Assembly: GCA_035430965.1 (NCBI GenBank)
Contig: DAOMHQ010000248.1
Span: 1 to 6,515, forward strand
Reading direction: 5' to 3'
Length of the DNA: 6,515 nucleotides
Origin: JAKPRU01 sp029568995
GTDB lineage: Bacteria > Hinthialibacterota > Hinthialibacteria > Hinthialibacterales > JAKPRU01
Below are positions 1-5,746 of the stretch, piece after piece (the first letter of the stretch is position 1; each line of letters opens with the position of its first letter). The position numbers and the translations under genes were made by a program. The notes beneath the pieces are model-generated. The model was not told where the DNA came from and made no database searches. It saw only the letters and a program-made list of their open reading frames with translations.

Positions 1-374
1 CAGATCACTTGAGTCCTCGGGATCTCACAACGAAATCGCCCGAATCGGTCGGTTTGAACCGTGCTCTGCAATTCTTCCGTCCCGGTGCCCGTGTCGATTC
101 GCACTTCCGCGCCCGCATATCCCTCTCCCGTCTCATCCAGTACGGAACCTTCCAGGATACGGCTCACCGTCGGTGTCTGCTTGGATACCGGCGGCTCTTC
201 GATCCTCGCAACGTGTTCCTCCAGAATTGGGACCTCGGAGACGGTCTTCTCCGGAAGCTGCACCTTCGGCGTCCAGAGGATCAATCCGACAATGACCGCG
301 ATGGCCAATAGCAGCACAATCACACAGACGCGCCATGGAAAAGATCTCGATCTGCTGGACGAAAATGGAAACAT
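1..374 (-). CDS. Partial membrane-anchored protein with carboxypeptidase-regulatory-like domain
   Basis: This reading frame starts at ATG 374-372 and stays open to the left edge (124 complete codons), so the C-terminal part is missing. A Shine-Dalgarno-like GGGAGA (complement of 382-387) lies 7 nt before the start. Residues 1-14 are Ser/Arg-rich. Residues 15-34 form one hydrophobic segment (WRVCVIVLLLAIAVIVGLIL), giving an N-in signal anchor. Residues 37-70 are a Pro/Glu/Val linker. Residues 72-124 fit the carboxypeptidase regulatory-like fold, with the pattern G-x-V-x-D-x-x-G-x-x-x-x-G-A-x-V followed about 20 residues later by T-D-x-x-G-x-F. Domains of this kind are beta-sandwiches found in cell-envelope and TonB-linked proteins, often as tandem copies. 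The protein probably projects from the inner membrane into the periplasm. Its specific role is unknown. It is divergent from the sialidase fusion gene, with 256 bp between the starts. Confidence 0.72.
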   Translation of the reverse strand, partial: MFPFSSSRSRSFPWRVCVIVLLLAIAVIVGLILWTPKVQLPEKTVSEVPILEEHVARIEEPPVSKQTPTVSRILEGSVLDETGEGYAGAEVRIDTGTGTEELQSTVQTDRFGRFRCEIPRTQVI

Positions 375-630
375 GATTGATTCTCCCATCTTTCAAATCG
401 GCCACGAGGCCGCTATCCACCGTCGTTGCGTTTCATTCAAAAATACAAATCAAGCCGATCTCCCTACGGAAGAAATATCTCAAAAGGGGCGTGTATGTCA
501 AATGGGTATTCCGATTTGCCGTGCAAGGGTTTATGCGCCGGATATTCGAATCAGAACAAATCTGCTAGAATCTTGATGCTCTGAAGAACAGACAATAACA
601 CGTACACTGACGTAAACCGTGCGAGGATAA
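375..630. other. Divergent intergenic region between the membrane protein and the sialidase fusion
   Basis: This spacer of about 256 bp separates two divergently transcribed genes, and short frames in it have no protein-like features. On the left-gene side it has an SD-like GGGAGA (382-387 complement) and a small perfect hairpin, CGGCC-ACGA-GGCCG, at 399-412, which would lie in the 5' leader of the minus-strand gene. On the right it has a possible extended -10 (see separate entry) and GAGGA at 623-627. I see no RNA gene or mobile element here. Confidence 0.5.
563..571 (+). promoter_or_regulatory. Possible extended -10 promoter of the sialidase fusion gene
   Basis: TGC-TAGAAT matches an extended -10 element: TG one base before the hexamer, with five of six hexamer bases as in TATAAT. 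It would place a transcription start near 578 and a leader of about 50 nt. No good -35 hexamer is visible 16-18 bp upstream, so the call is weak. Confidence 0.3.
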
Positions 631-2547
631 ATGATGAACTCGAAAACATTATTGGCTTGGACCGCCGGGATTTTCATCTTCACAATACCGGGATATCCGG
701 GCGCAGAGAATCCGGAGACAAACAAACCCGGTCATTCCCCTGAGACGATTATGCTTCCGGACAATGTTCCCCTGGAACTGGTATGGATACCCGCGGGAAC
801 ATTTTTGATGGGACAAAATGCAAACGAGCAGGATGCCTATCCCAACAAAGAAACACCCCAACACCCCGTGACATTGTCTCAGGGTTTCTGGATGGGAAAG
901 TATGAGGTGACCCAGGCGCAGTGGCGCGCGCTGATGGGTACGGCTCCGTGGTCAAATAGGGAATATGTAAATGAGAATCCGAACAGTCCGGCGGTCTATG
1001 TTTCCTGGGACGATGCACAGAAGTTTGTCTCCGAGTTGACACGCCACACAGGGAAGCCATTTCGGTTGCCGACCGAGGCGGAGTGGGAATATGCGTGCCG
1101 CGCCGGGACCACGACACGTTTTTACTGGGGCGACGATCCCACTTACGAAGATATCAACCGCGCCGCCTGGTGGCGTGGAAATGCGCTGATCACCGGCGAA
1201 CAACACGCGCGGCCTGTGGGCATGAAGCCTCCAAATCCGTGGGGCTTGTACGATATGAGCGGGAATGTGTCGGAATGGTGCCAGGATTGGCATTGGTTCT
1301 ATTTCGACGGTCCGGCTATCGATCCCACGGGGCCGTCCTTCGCTGCCCACCGGGTGCTGCGAGGTGGCGATTGGATGGCGGTGGGTGGACGTTGCCGGTC
1401 CTCGCGTCGCCATCATGACGAGCCATCGGCTGCGCACAGCACGATTGGATTTCGTGTCGTATCCGGCCCCGCTCCTCAAAACGCTCCCGGCACGCCCGTG
1501 TTCACCGATGTCTTTGTCGCCGGTTCCGATGGAGTCGACACCTACCGGATACCCGGCATGATTCTGGCGCCCGATAACTCCCTGCTGGCGTTTTGTGAGG
1601 CGCGCAAGAAGTCGCAGGAGGATGCGAGTCCGACGGATATGGTACTTCGGCGAAGCGTCGATGGCGGACGGACATGGCTGCCGATGCAAGTTCTCGTGGA
1701 AGGCAAAGGAGATGAGGCGCTCATGAATCCCTGTCCCGTTCTCGACAGGTCGAGCAATACCATTCTTCTCGTCTGCATGATCGCCAATCAAAAAGGGCCT
1801 AATCGCAACCGGATCCTCTTGCTCACAAGCGAAGACAACGGCCAAACATGGTCCGCGCCCGCCGATATCGAGGATCGCATCGCCAACTGGGATGACAGTT
1901 TTGTCCCCGGTCCCGGAATCGGTATTCAAATGCAGAACGGAAGACTGGTGATTCCCGGTTACACAGGCCGCGTCGATGATGAGACGGATGAATTCTTCCA
2001 CTCCCGGGTCCTCTATAGTGACGACAACGGAAAGAACTGGATATTGGGAGACACTGTCGGAGAATTGACAGATGAATCGCAAGTTGTCGAGCTAACCGAT
2101 GGAACATTGATGCTTAATATGCGCGGCAATATGGGAAAGAGCTGCCGTGGCGTCGCCATAAGCGAGGACGGAGGTCAAACATGGTCCAAAATCCGTTGGG
2201 ACCGAACATTGAACGAGTGCCCCTGTCAGGCCGGCTTCATCCGGTACAGCACCGGCGAACAGGATGGAAAGAACCGATTGCTCTTTGCCAATCCGGACAA
2301 TGCCGGAGAGTATTTCAATGTTGTGGAACGCACCAGAATGACCGCAAGAGTCAGCTACGATGAAGGAAAAACCTGGCCTGTTAAACGACTGATTCACGCC
2401 GGGCCTGCTTCGTATTCCACCATGGTGCGGCTTCCGGGAGGTGATATCGGACTTCTCTTCGAGGGAGGCGAGAAACATAGAAGGGAGTGGATTCGCTTCG
2501 TCCGCTTCTCACTCCGCTGGCTCACCGATGGCACCGATGAGCCATAA
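631..2547 (+). CDS. Secreted SUMF1-like domain / GH33-type sialidase fusion
   Basis: This is a 638-residue secreted two-domain protein. Residues 1-25 form a signal peptide (MMNSK, hydrophobic core, probable cut near GYPGA). Residues 48-277 are a SUMF1/FGE-type domain with the family signatures IPAGTFLMG, EVTQAQW, VSWDDA, RLPTEAEWEYACRAG, WGLYDMSGNVSEW, RVLRGGDW and GFRVV. Of the two copper-binding cysteines of true formylglycine-generating enzymes, the first position is Ala250 and only the second (Cys255) remains, so sulfatase-activating chemistry is unlikely. Residues 290-631 are a six-bladed sialidase propeller. It has a Y-R-I-P motif (Arg306), EAR at 323-325, five Asp boxes (342-349, 400-407, 463-470, 511-518, 575-582), Arg498 and Arg567 as likely further triad arginines, and Tyr595/Glu611 as the likely nucleophile pair. 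By family it would release terminal sialic acids or related sugars. GAGGA at 623-627 precedes tandem ATGs at 631 and 634; spacing slightly favours 634. Confidence 0.9.
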   Translation: MMNSKTLLAWTAGIFIFTIPGYPGAENPETNKPGHSPETIMLPDNVPLELVWIPAGTFLMGQNANEQDAYPNKETPQHPVTLSQGFWMGKYEVTQAQWRALMGTAPWSNREYVNENPNSPAVYVSWDDAQKFVSELTRHTGKPFRLPTEAEWEYACRAGTTTRFYWGDDPTYEDINRAAWWRGNALITGEQHARPVGMKPPNPWGLYDMSGNVSEWCQDWHWFYFDGPAIDPTGPSFAAHRVLRGGDWMAVGGRCRSSRRHHDEPSAAHSTIGFRVVSGPAPQNAPGTPVFTDVFVAGSDGVDTYRIPGMILAPDNSLLAFCEARKKSQEDASPTDMVLRRSVDGGRTWLPMQVLVEGKGDEALMNPCPVLDRSSNTILLVCMIANQKGPNRNRILLLTSEDNGQTWSAPADIEDRIANWDDSFVPGPGIGIQMQNGRLVIPGYTGRVDDETDEFFHSRVLYSDDNGKNWILGDTVGELTDESQVVELTDGTLMLNMRGNMGKSCRGVAISEDGGQTWSKIRWDRTLNECPCQAGFIRYSTGEQDGKNRLLFANPDNAGEYFNVVERTRMTARVSYDEGKTWPVKRLIHAGPASYSTMVRLPGGDIGLLFEGGEKHRREWIRFVRFSLRWLTDGTDEP

Positions 2548-2550
2548 GAG

Positions 2551-2562
2551 GAATCGCGATTC
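2551..2562. repeat. 12-bp perfect palindrome after the sialidase gene
   Basis: GAATCGCGATTC is a perfect palindrome with no loop, 3 bp after the stop codon. No T-tract follows, so it is not a typical intrinsic terminator. It could be a protein-binding site or chance. Confidence 0.35.
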
Positions 2563-2654
2563 GATCATCTCCGAATTCAGGAGGGATTTGAGCCAAGCGG
2601 TGGAATGAGTCCTTGGGATATCGTAAAATATTGCATATAAATGATTTCGATTAC

Positions 2655-2727
2655 CGCGCCGGGAGGGAGTCGAACCCCCAACCGCCTGATCCGAAGTCAG
2701 GTGCTCTATCCATTGAGCCACCGGCGC
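2655..2727 (-). tRNA. tRNA-Arg(TCG)
   Basis: Read on the minus strand, a complete cloverleaf folds. The acceptor stem is GCGCCGG paired with CCGGCGC. The D stem is GCTC/GAGC, with the arginine-typical A in the D loop. The anticodon stem is CCTGA/TCAGG with the loop CTTCGGA, giving anticodon TCG (plus-strand 2692-2694), which reads CGA arginine codons. The variable loop is short (CGGTT). The T stem is GGGGG/CCCTC with one G-T pair, and the T loop is TTCGACT. The discriminator base is G at 2655. The next three bases are GTA, so the 3' CCA is not encoded and must be added by tRNA nucleotidyltransferase. It is transcribed opposite to the genes on either side. No integrase or duplicated tRNA end is seen nearby. 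Confidence 0.96.
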
Positions 2728-2831
2728 TTCTGAATTGCAGACAGAGTCTACCGCACACTCCGTCTCTTCAGTAGATTGGTCTCATTGAATCGTTGTGGCA
2801 GTTACACCCTGACCTTCTCATGGTGCGAAAA

Positions 2832-2850
2832 CGCTGGAATCCCTCCAGCG
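2832..2850. repeat. Perfect 7-bp stem hairpin upstream of the prepilin gene
   Basis: CGCTGGA-ATCCC-TCCAGCG is a perfect inverted repeat with a 5-nt loop, about 90 bp before the prepilin start. It is followed by GTGATAATATAG, not a T-run, so it is not a terminator of usual form. GATAAT at 2853-2858 matches five of six bases of a -10 box, so the hairpin could be an operator next to a promoter. No -35 is evident at the right distance. Confidence 0.3.
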
Positions 2851-2927
2851 GTGATAATATAGTCTGGTGGCAGGTTGTCAGTACGGCCCGTACCCTTCCG
2901 AAAGTGAACACAGGAACAAACGACCAA

Positions 2928-2933
2928 GAGGAG
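2928..2933 (+). promoter_or_regulatory. Ribosome binding site that fixes the prepilin start
   Basis: GAGGAG lies 6 nt before ATG 2940. The frame is also open upstream with an ATG at 2793, but only the 2940 start has this strong site and puts the prepilin leader at the N-terminus. Confidence 0.75.
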
Positions 2934-2939
2934 ATTTGC

Positions 2940-3512
2940 ATGAGAAACAGGGGGTATCGAGGATTTACGTTGATTGAATTGCTGATCGTCGTCGCGATTA
3001 TCGGGATTCTGGCCGCGATTGCCGTGCCCAATTTCATGAACGCCCGAACCCGCGCGCAGGTGGCAAGATGCTATTCCGATATTCGGGCACTTGGGCAGGC
3101 GTTCGATATGTATCGGTTCGATAACGGCAATTATCCGCGAGGCGAGTTTATGTGGTACACGAACCAGATGTATCCCCGATTGACCACGCCGATCTCTTAC
3201 ATCTCTTCCCTCCCCAAAGATCCGTTTGTGATTAAAGACGCTCCCCAGCGCCCCCAATACCATGGGCACTATTATCCATGCTGGAATATCAACACGATGG
3301 TGCTTGAACAGAAGAAGGTGTGGGGAGGTGTTCCAGTTCGTGAAGCGGTAAGCCGGGGAACACATATATTGATTGTCAGTTCCGGCCCGGACAAGCACGA
3401 AGATATCGACAGCCAATCCTATGGTGCACGAACCTATCATCTCTCCAACGGATTGATCTCCGAGGGGGATATCATCCGTTACGTCCCCGGGACGCAGGAG
3501 AATGCGTTCTAA
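2940..3512 (+). CDS. Type II secretion/type IV pilin-like pseudopilin
   Basis: This 190-residue protein has a class III prepilin leader: an 8-residue basic leader (MRNRGYRG) cut before Phe9, then FTLIELLIVVAIIGILAAIA. Glu13 is the invariant Glu at mature position +5, needed for N-methylation and assembly. The hydrophobic helix (9-30) continues into an amphipathic helix (about 31-57) with ALGQAFDMYRFDNGNYP, typical of GspG-like pseudopilins. After this come LPKDPF (91-96) and a C-terminal small-sheet region with SSGPDKHEDID and SNGLISEGDIIRY, the layout seen in GspG-like proteins. It would be processed by a PilD-type peptidase and placed in a pilus-like fibre or pseudopilus at the inner membrane. 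No other secretion genes (gspD, E, F or peptidase) are in the window, so it appears to be an orphan copy, as is common in Planctomycetota- and Hydrogenedentota-type genomes. Start 2940 is chosen over the upstream in-frame ATG 2793, which would bury the leader. Confidence 0.9.
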   Translation: MRNRGYRGFTLIELLIVVAIIGILAAIAVPNFMNARTRAQVARCYSDIRALGQAFDMYRFDNGNYPRGEFMWYTNQMYPRLTTPISYISSLPKDPFVIKDAPQRPQYHGHYYPCWNINTMVLEQKKVWGGVPVREAVSRGTHILIVSSGPDKHEDIDSQSYGARTYHLSNGLISEGDIIRYVPGTQENAF

Positions 3513-3571
3513 TACGCCTGGCGCAGGATATTCCTCCACGGCATTCAGCCCTTTCTTCTCTGTCCGGATCA

Positions 3572-3598
3572 ACCGCGTTTTCCCGTAAAGAAAGCGGT
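3572..3598. terminator. Weak bidirectional terminator candidate between convergent genes
   Basis: ACCGC-gt-TTTC-ccgtaaa-GAAA-GCGGT can form a 9-bp stem with a 2-nt bulge. It lies in the 112-bp gap between the convergent prepilin and aldo/keto reductase genes, where a shared terminator is expected. It has no adjoining T-run on either strand. Confidence 0.22.
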
Positions 3599-3624
3599 GG
3601 CGAGCTATCATTAAATGCGCGAAC

Positions 3625-4620
3625 TCAGTCCCGACAGTCTGTCACCCACGGATATTTCCAGCCATGCACAAAAACATGGTCGCGCAGTGCCGCAATGACC
3701 TCCGGTGCAAGGCGTTTCCGGCGATCCGAGGCGCGACAGTTCTGCTCCACATGCTTTGTCCGACGCATCCCAGGGATCACCGTGGAAATCGCCGGATGAT
3801 GCAGGCAGAACTTCAATGCCAGCTCCGCCAGCGTGGGGGTTGATTCACTCAGATATTTGCGCAGAGCCTCTATACGTCCGGTCGCCTCCGCCAGACGTTT
3901 CGGCGGTAGCCAGTCCTTTCGCCAGTCACCCTGGCTGAACTGTGTGTCACGGGTGATCGCGCCACTCAGCAATCCCTCTTCAAACGGAACCCGCGCGATG
4001 ATCCCTGCATCATATGTCTCCGCCGCCGGGAACAATTTCTCTTCCGGGCGCTGCTCAAAAATGTTGTAGATCACCTGTACGGACTGAATTTTCCCCGTTT
4101 CCACCAATGAAACGGTGTCATAAGGCTCCCAATCGCAGGCAGATACCCCGAAATAGCGGATCTTGCCCTCCCGGCACAGTTTCGCGAGCGTCTCCAGCCA
4201 TTCCGTGTCCTCCAGCCATCGTTCCGACCAGACATGTAGCTGCTGAATATCGATGTAGTCCGTTTTCAGTTTCCGCAGGCTCCGCTCCGTGCAGGAAACA
4301 ATCCAGTCAGCCGGAAAAGCCTCCTGAATCGTCTCGTGCGGCAACGGGGGCCAGTTGAACGTCTTCGGCGGGATCTTTGTCGCGATGACAATGTCGCCCC
4401 TCTGCTGCTTGAGTGCTTCGCCGATCAGGCTTTCGCTGTGCCCATCGCCATACGCATAAGCCGTATCGAAGAAGGTGACTCCCAGGTCGAATGCACGCCA
4501 GAGCGCATTGCGGGCTTCCTCGTCATCCGTTGGCCCCCACATTTCGCCCCCAATCCCCCAGGCACCGAAGCCGATCTCGCTCACTGTCAGGTCCGTCTTG
4601 CCGAATTGCCGGTATTCCAT
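3625..4620 (-). CDS. Aldo/keto reductase family oxidoreductase
   Basis: This 331-residue soluble enzyme, expected in the cytoplasm, is of usual length for the family. It has the N-terminal motif LTVSEIGFGAWGIGG and the AKR signature FFDTAYAYGDGHSE. The full catalytic tetrad is present: Asp52, Tyr57 (proton donor), Lys82 (IATKI) and His129 (QLHVW). The NADP(H)-binding region follows near the C-terminus as STVIPGMRR with downstream VEQN (276-294), fitting the (beta/alpha)8 barrel. By family it would reduce an aldehyde or ketone (or oxidise an alcohol) using NADPH. The substrate cannot be read from sequence. GFGxWxxGG with DTAxxYGxGxSE resembles the YhdN/YqkF-like and sugar-aldehyde AKR groups. 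The frame is open up to 4761, but ATG 4620 is chosen because AGGAGG (complement of 4628-4633) lies 7 nt upstream and the family N-terminus aligns there. It is monocistronic here. Confidence 0.92.
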   Translation of the reverse strand: MEYRQFGKTDLTVSEIGFGAWGIGGEMWGPTDDEEARNALWRAFDLGVTFFDTAYAYGDGHSESLIGEALKQQRGDIVIATKIPPKTFNWPPLPHETIQEAFPADWIVSCTERSLRKLKTDYIDIQQLHVWSERWLEDTEWLETLAKLCREGKIRYFGVSACDWEPYDTVSLVETGKIQSVQVIYNIFEQRPEEKLFPAAETYDAGIIARVPFEEGLLSGAITRDTQFSQGDWRKDWLPPKRLAEATGRIEALRKYLSESTPTLAELALKFCLHHPAISTVIPGMRRTKHVEQNCRASDRRKRLAPEVIAALRDHVFVHGWKYPWVTDCRD

Positions 4621-4699
4621 GAGGATGCCTCCTGGAACAAATTTTGACTGAAAAGATTCTACGCAATCCTCTGGAACGGAAGGAAGTCCTATCAGACCC

Positions 4700-4714
4700 C
4701 ATATATTGTATATG
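4700..4714. repeat. Operator-like inverted repeat over the reductase -10
   Basis: CATATA-TTG-TATATG is an inverted repeat with 6-bp perfect arms. It covers the predicted -10 box of the aldo/keto reductase promoter. It shares ATATATTGT with the palindrome at 4729-4740, the two copies starting 31 bp apart, close to three helical turns. Confidence 0.45.
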
Positions 4715-4732
4715 ATTTCTCGATATTCACAA
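4705..4732 (-). promoter_or_regulatory. Promoter of the aldo/keto reductase gene
   Basis: On the minus strand, a -35-like TTGTGA (complement of 4727-4732, four of six bases) and a -10-like TACAAT (complement of 4705-4710, five of six bases) are separated by 16 bp. Transcription would start near 4698, giving a leader of about 78 nt that contains the AGGAGG ribosome binding site. Palindromes cover both hexamers (see repeat entries). Confidence 0.45.
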
Positions 4733-4740
4733 TATATTGT
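4729..4740. repeat. 12-bp palindrome over the reductase -35
   Basis: ACAATATATTGT is a perfect palindrome that overlaps the predicted -35 of the aldo/keto reductase promoter. With the partner site at 4700-4714 it looks like a two-site operator for a dimeric regulator that is not encoded in the window. Confidence 0.45.
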
Positions 4741-4796
4741 TTCTTTGGTATAACAAGACATTCAGCCAAGAATATCAGAATATCTCCGACCTGAGA

Positions 4797-4825
4797 TTGA
4801 CATCACAGATAATATCAAATATGAT
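4797..4825 (+). promoter_or_regulatory. Sigma70-type promoter of the hicA-hicB-secB-like operon
   Basis: A perfect -35 TTGACA (4797-4802) is followed after exactly 17 bp by TATGAT (4820-4825, five of six bases). This predicts transcription from about 4832 and a leader of roughly 63 nt before the GTG start at 4895. It is the best promoter match in the window, and its -10 lies inside an inverted repeat, consistent with autoregulation by the antitoxin. Confidence 0.68.
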
Positions 4826-4829
4826 ATCA
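4812..4829. repeat. Candidate HicB operator over the -10 box
   Basis: ATATCA-AATA-TGATAT (4812-4827) is an inverted repeat with 6-bp arms. It overlaps the fully palindromic TGATATCA (4822-4829) and covers the -10. Further copies of ATATCA start at 4772 and 4839, a variant ATATCT starts at 4780, and a separate palindrome ACCAATTGGT lies at 4848-4857. Ribbon-helix-helix antitoxins usually bind short repeated half-sites at their own promoter, so this cluster is a plausible operator. Confidence 0.5.
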
Positions 4830-4894
4830 GATATAAGGATATCAAACACCAATTGGTTCGAGGCAGAGACTGAAGCGGCCTTCTGGGGATTTCG

Positions 4895-5212
4895 GTGAGT
4901 AAGCACGAGAAGACCTTTGAAGAATGGGTCAGGAATGTGCCCAAGGAAGTGAGAATTGATGATCTCATTTCTCCTGCAAATCACTTTGGAGTTAAGATCT
5001 GGAAACCAAGAAAAGGCTCGCACCACATCATCCACCATGAAGCCCTCACGGAGTTTCAGTATTCCGACCAGAGTCGGGGCTGTGGCCGTCTCAACATTCG
5101 AAATGGGTGTTATTCAGTTCCTGTCAAACGGGGCCGCTTTGTCAATCAACCTTACGTAAGAACAGTCTTAAAGTTCATCCAATATCTCATGGAGAACAGC
5201 GATGGTCAATAA
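4895..5212 (+). CDS. hicA: HicA-like toxin (predicted mRNA interferase)
   Basis: This 105-residue protein resembles the HicA/YcfA family, small double-stranded-RNA-binding-fold toxins that cleave mRNA and block translation. The key motif is KGSHHIIHH (40-48); a histidine of this GSHH motif is the family's catalytic residue. It is followed by LNIRNGCYSVPVKRGRFVNQPYV (66-88) and a C-terminal helix VLKFIQYLME, matching the usual HicA order (GSHH, then a P-V-x-x-G-R/K segment, then the final helix). It is longer than the usual 60-80 residues, with about 20 extra N-terminal residues. The start is GTG 4895, with a weak GGGGA (4885-4889) 5 nt upstream; an in-frame stop at 4871-4873 rules out much extension. 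It overlaps the antitoxin gene by 11 bp, implying translational coupling. Toxicity is inferred from the family and the context. Confidence 0.8.
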   Translation: MSKHEKTFEEWVRNVPKEVRIDDLISPANHFGVKIWKPRKGSHHIIHHEALTEFQYSDQSRGCGRLNIRNGCYSVPVKRGRFVNQPYVRTVLKFIQYLMENSDGQ

Positions 5213-5732
5213 TCCGAGAGACTTGAATTGGTATCAATCATTGGTCTACAGAATCGTTATCGAACCAATTCCCGAAGAGCAAGGCGGCGGATTCGAAGCG
5301 CATATTCCAACACTGGGGAAGTCTACCTGTGTCGCTGTCGGAGAGACGCAGGAAGAAGCGTTGGTCTCCCTGAAAGAAGCGAAAGAAGAGTTGATCGAAT
5401 TTTGGTACGAAGAAGACTTGCCTATCCCTCTTCCGGAAAATGAAGACACCTTCTCCGAGGAATACAGCGGGAAAATCCTGCTGCGAACCAGTCGCGAGAT
5501 GCACCGGCAGCTCATTCAGACTGCGGAGAAACAGGGTGTCAGTCTGAACGCGCTGGTCAATCAGGCTCTTAGTCGAGGGCTGTCGCTGGAAATTTTTGAG
5601 GAGAATCTGCACAGGATTCTCCCAAAAGAGGGATCGCGAATGATCCCTTGGCAGAAATCCGCTCCCCTCAAAATTGTACCTCCGGCTGGCCTGAAGGCAA
5701 ATCAACTGGCTGAAATTCCCGCCGTAGCGTAG
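5202..5732 (+). CDS. hicB: HicB-like antitoxin with extended C-terminal tail
   Basis: This 176-residue protein has the HicB layout. Residues 14-78 are the partial-RNase-H-like HicB domain: YRIVIEPIPEEQGGGFEAHIP, then VGETQEEALVSLKEA and ending LPIPLPE. Residues 89-128 are a ribbon-helix-helix DNA-binding domain: a KILLRTS strand, the helix REMHRQLIQTAEKQG, then SLNALVNQALSRGL. It should bind and neutralise the HicA-like toxin and repress the operon promoter. After residue 131 there is an extra tail of about 45 residues (including RMIPWQKSAPLKIVPP), which typical HicB proteins ending after the DNA-binding domain lack. Because a SecB-like gene follows, this tail is a candidate chaperone-addiction segment. 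ATG 5202 has GGAGA (5191-5195) 6 nt upstream, inside the hicA end. Confidence 0.87.
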   Translation: MVNNPRDLNWYQSLVYRIVIEPIPEEQGGGFEAHIPTLGKSTCVAVGETQEEALVSLKEAKEELIEFWYEEDLPIPLPENEDTFSEEYSGKILLRTSREMHRQLIQTAEKQGVSLNALVNQALSRGLSLEIFEENLHRILPKEGSRMIPWQKSAPLKIVPPAGLKANQLAEIPAVA

Positions 5733-5746
5733 AATCGGAGAACAAG

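Noticed and set aside
952..2082. 376-codon minus-strand ORF antisense to the sialidase fusion
   Set aside because: It has no recognisable domain and is composed like an antisense shadow; the plus-strand frame has signal peptide, SUMF1 and Asp-box motifs throughout.
2509..2721. Minus-strand ORF beginning MAQWIEHLTSDQAVGGSTPSR
   Set aside because: It is the well-known false protein obtained by translating across a tRNA; it overlaps tRNA-Arg(TCG) at 2655-2727.
2655..2727. tRNA as an integration site for a mobile island
   Set aside because: I see no integrase, no duplicated tRNA 3' end and no flanking direct repeats within the window.
2793..2939. Upstream in-frame extension of the prepilin ORF
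   Set aside because: It would bury the prepilin leader 49 residues inside the protein; ATG 2940 has GAGGAG 6 nt upstream and a normal leader.
2802..3611. 269-codon minus-strand ORF opposite the prepilin gene
   Set aside because: It has no family features and fully overlaps a clear prepilin gene.
4621..4761. 47-residue N-terminal extension of the aldo/keto reductase
   Set aside because: ATG 4620 follows AGGAGG at 7 nt and matches the family start; the extension covers the predicted promoter and palindromes.
4772..4844. ATATCA repeats as a CRISPR array or iteron-type origin
   Set aside because: The units are only 6 bp with irregular spacing (8-32 bp), without spacers of fixed length or an initiator gene; a toxin-antitoxin operator explains them better.
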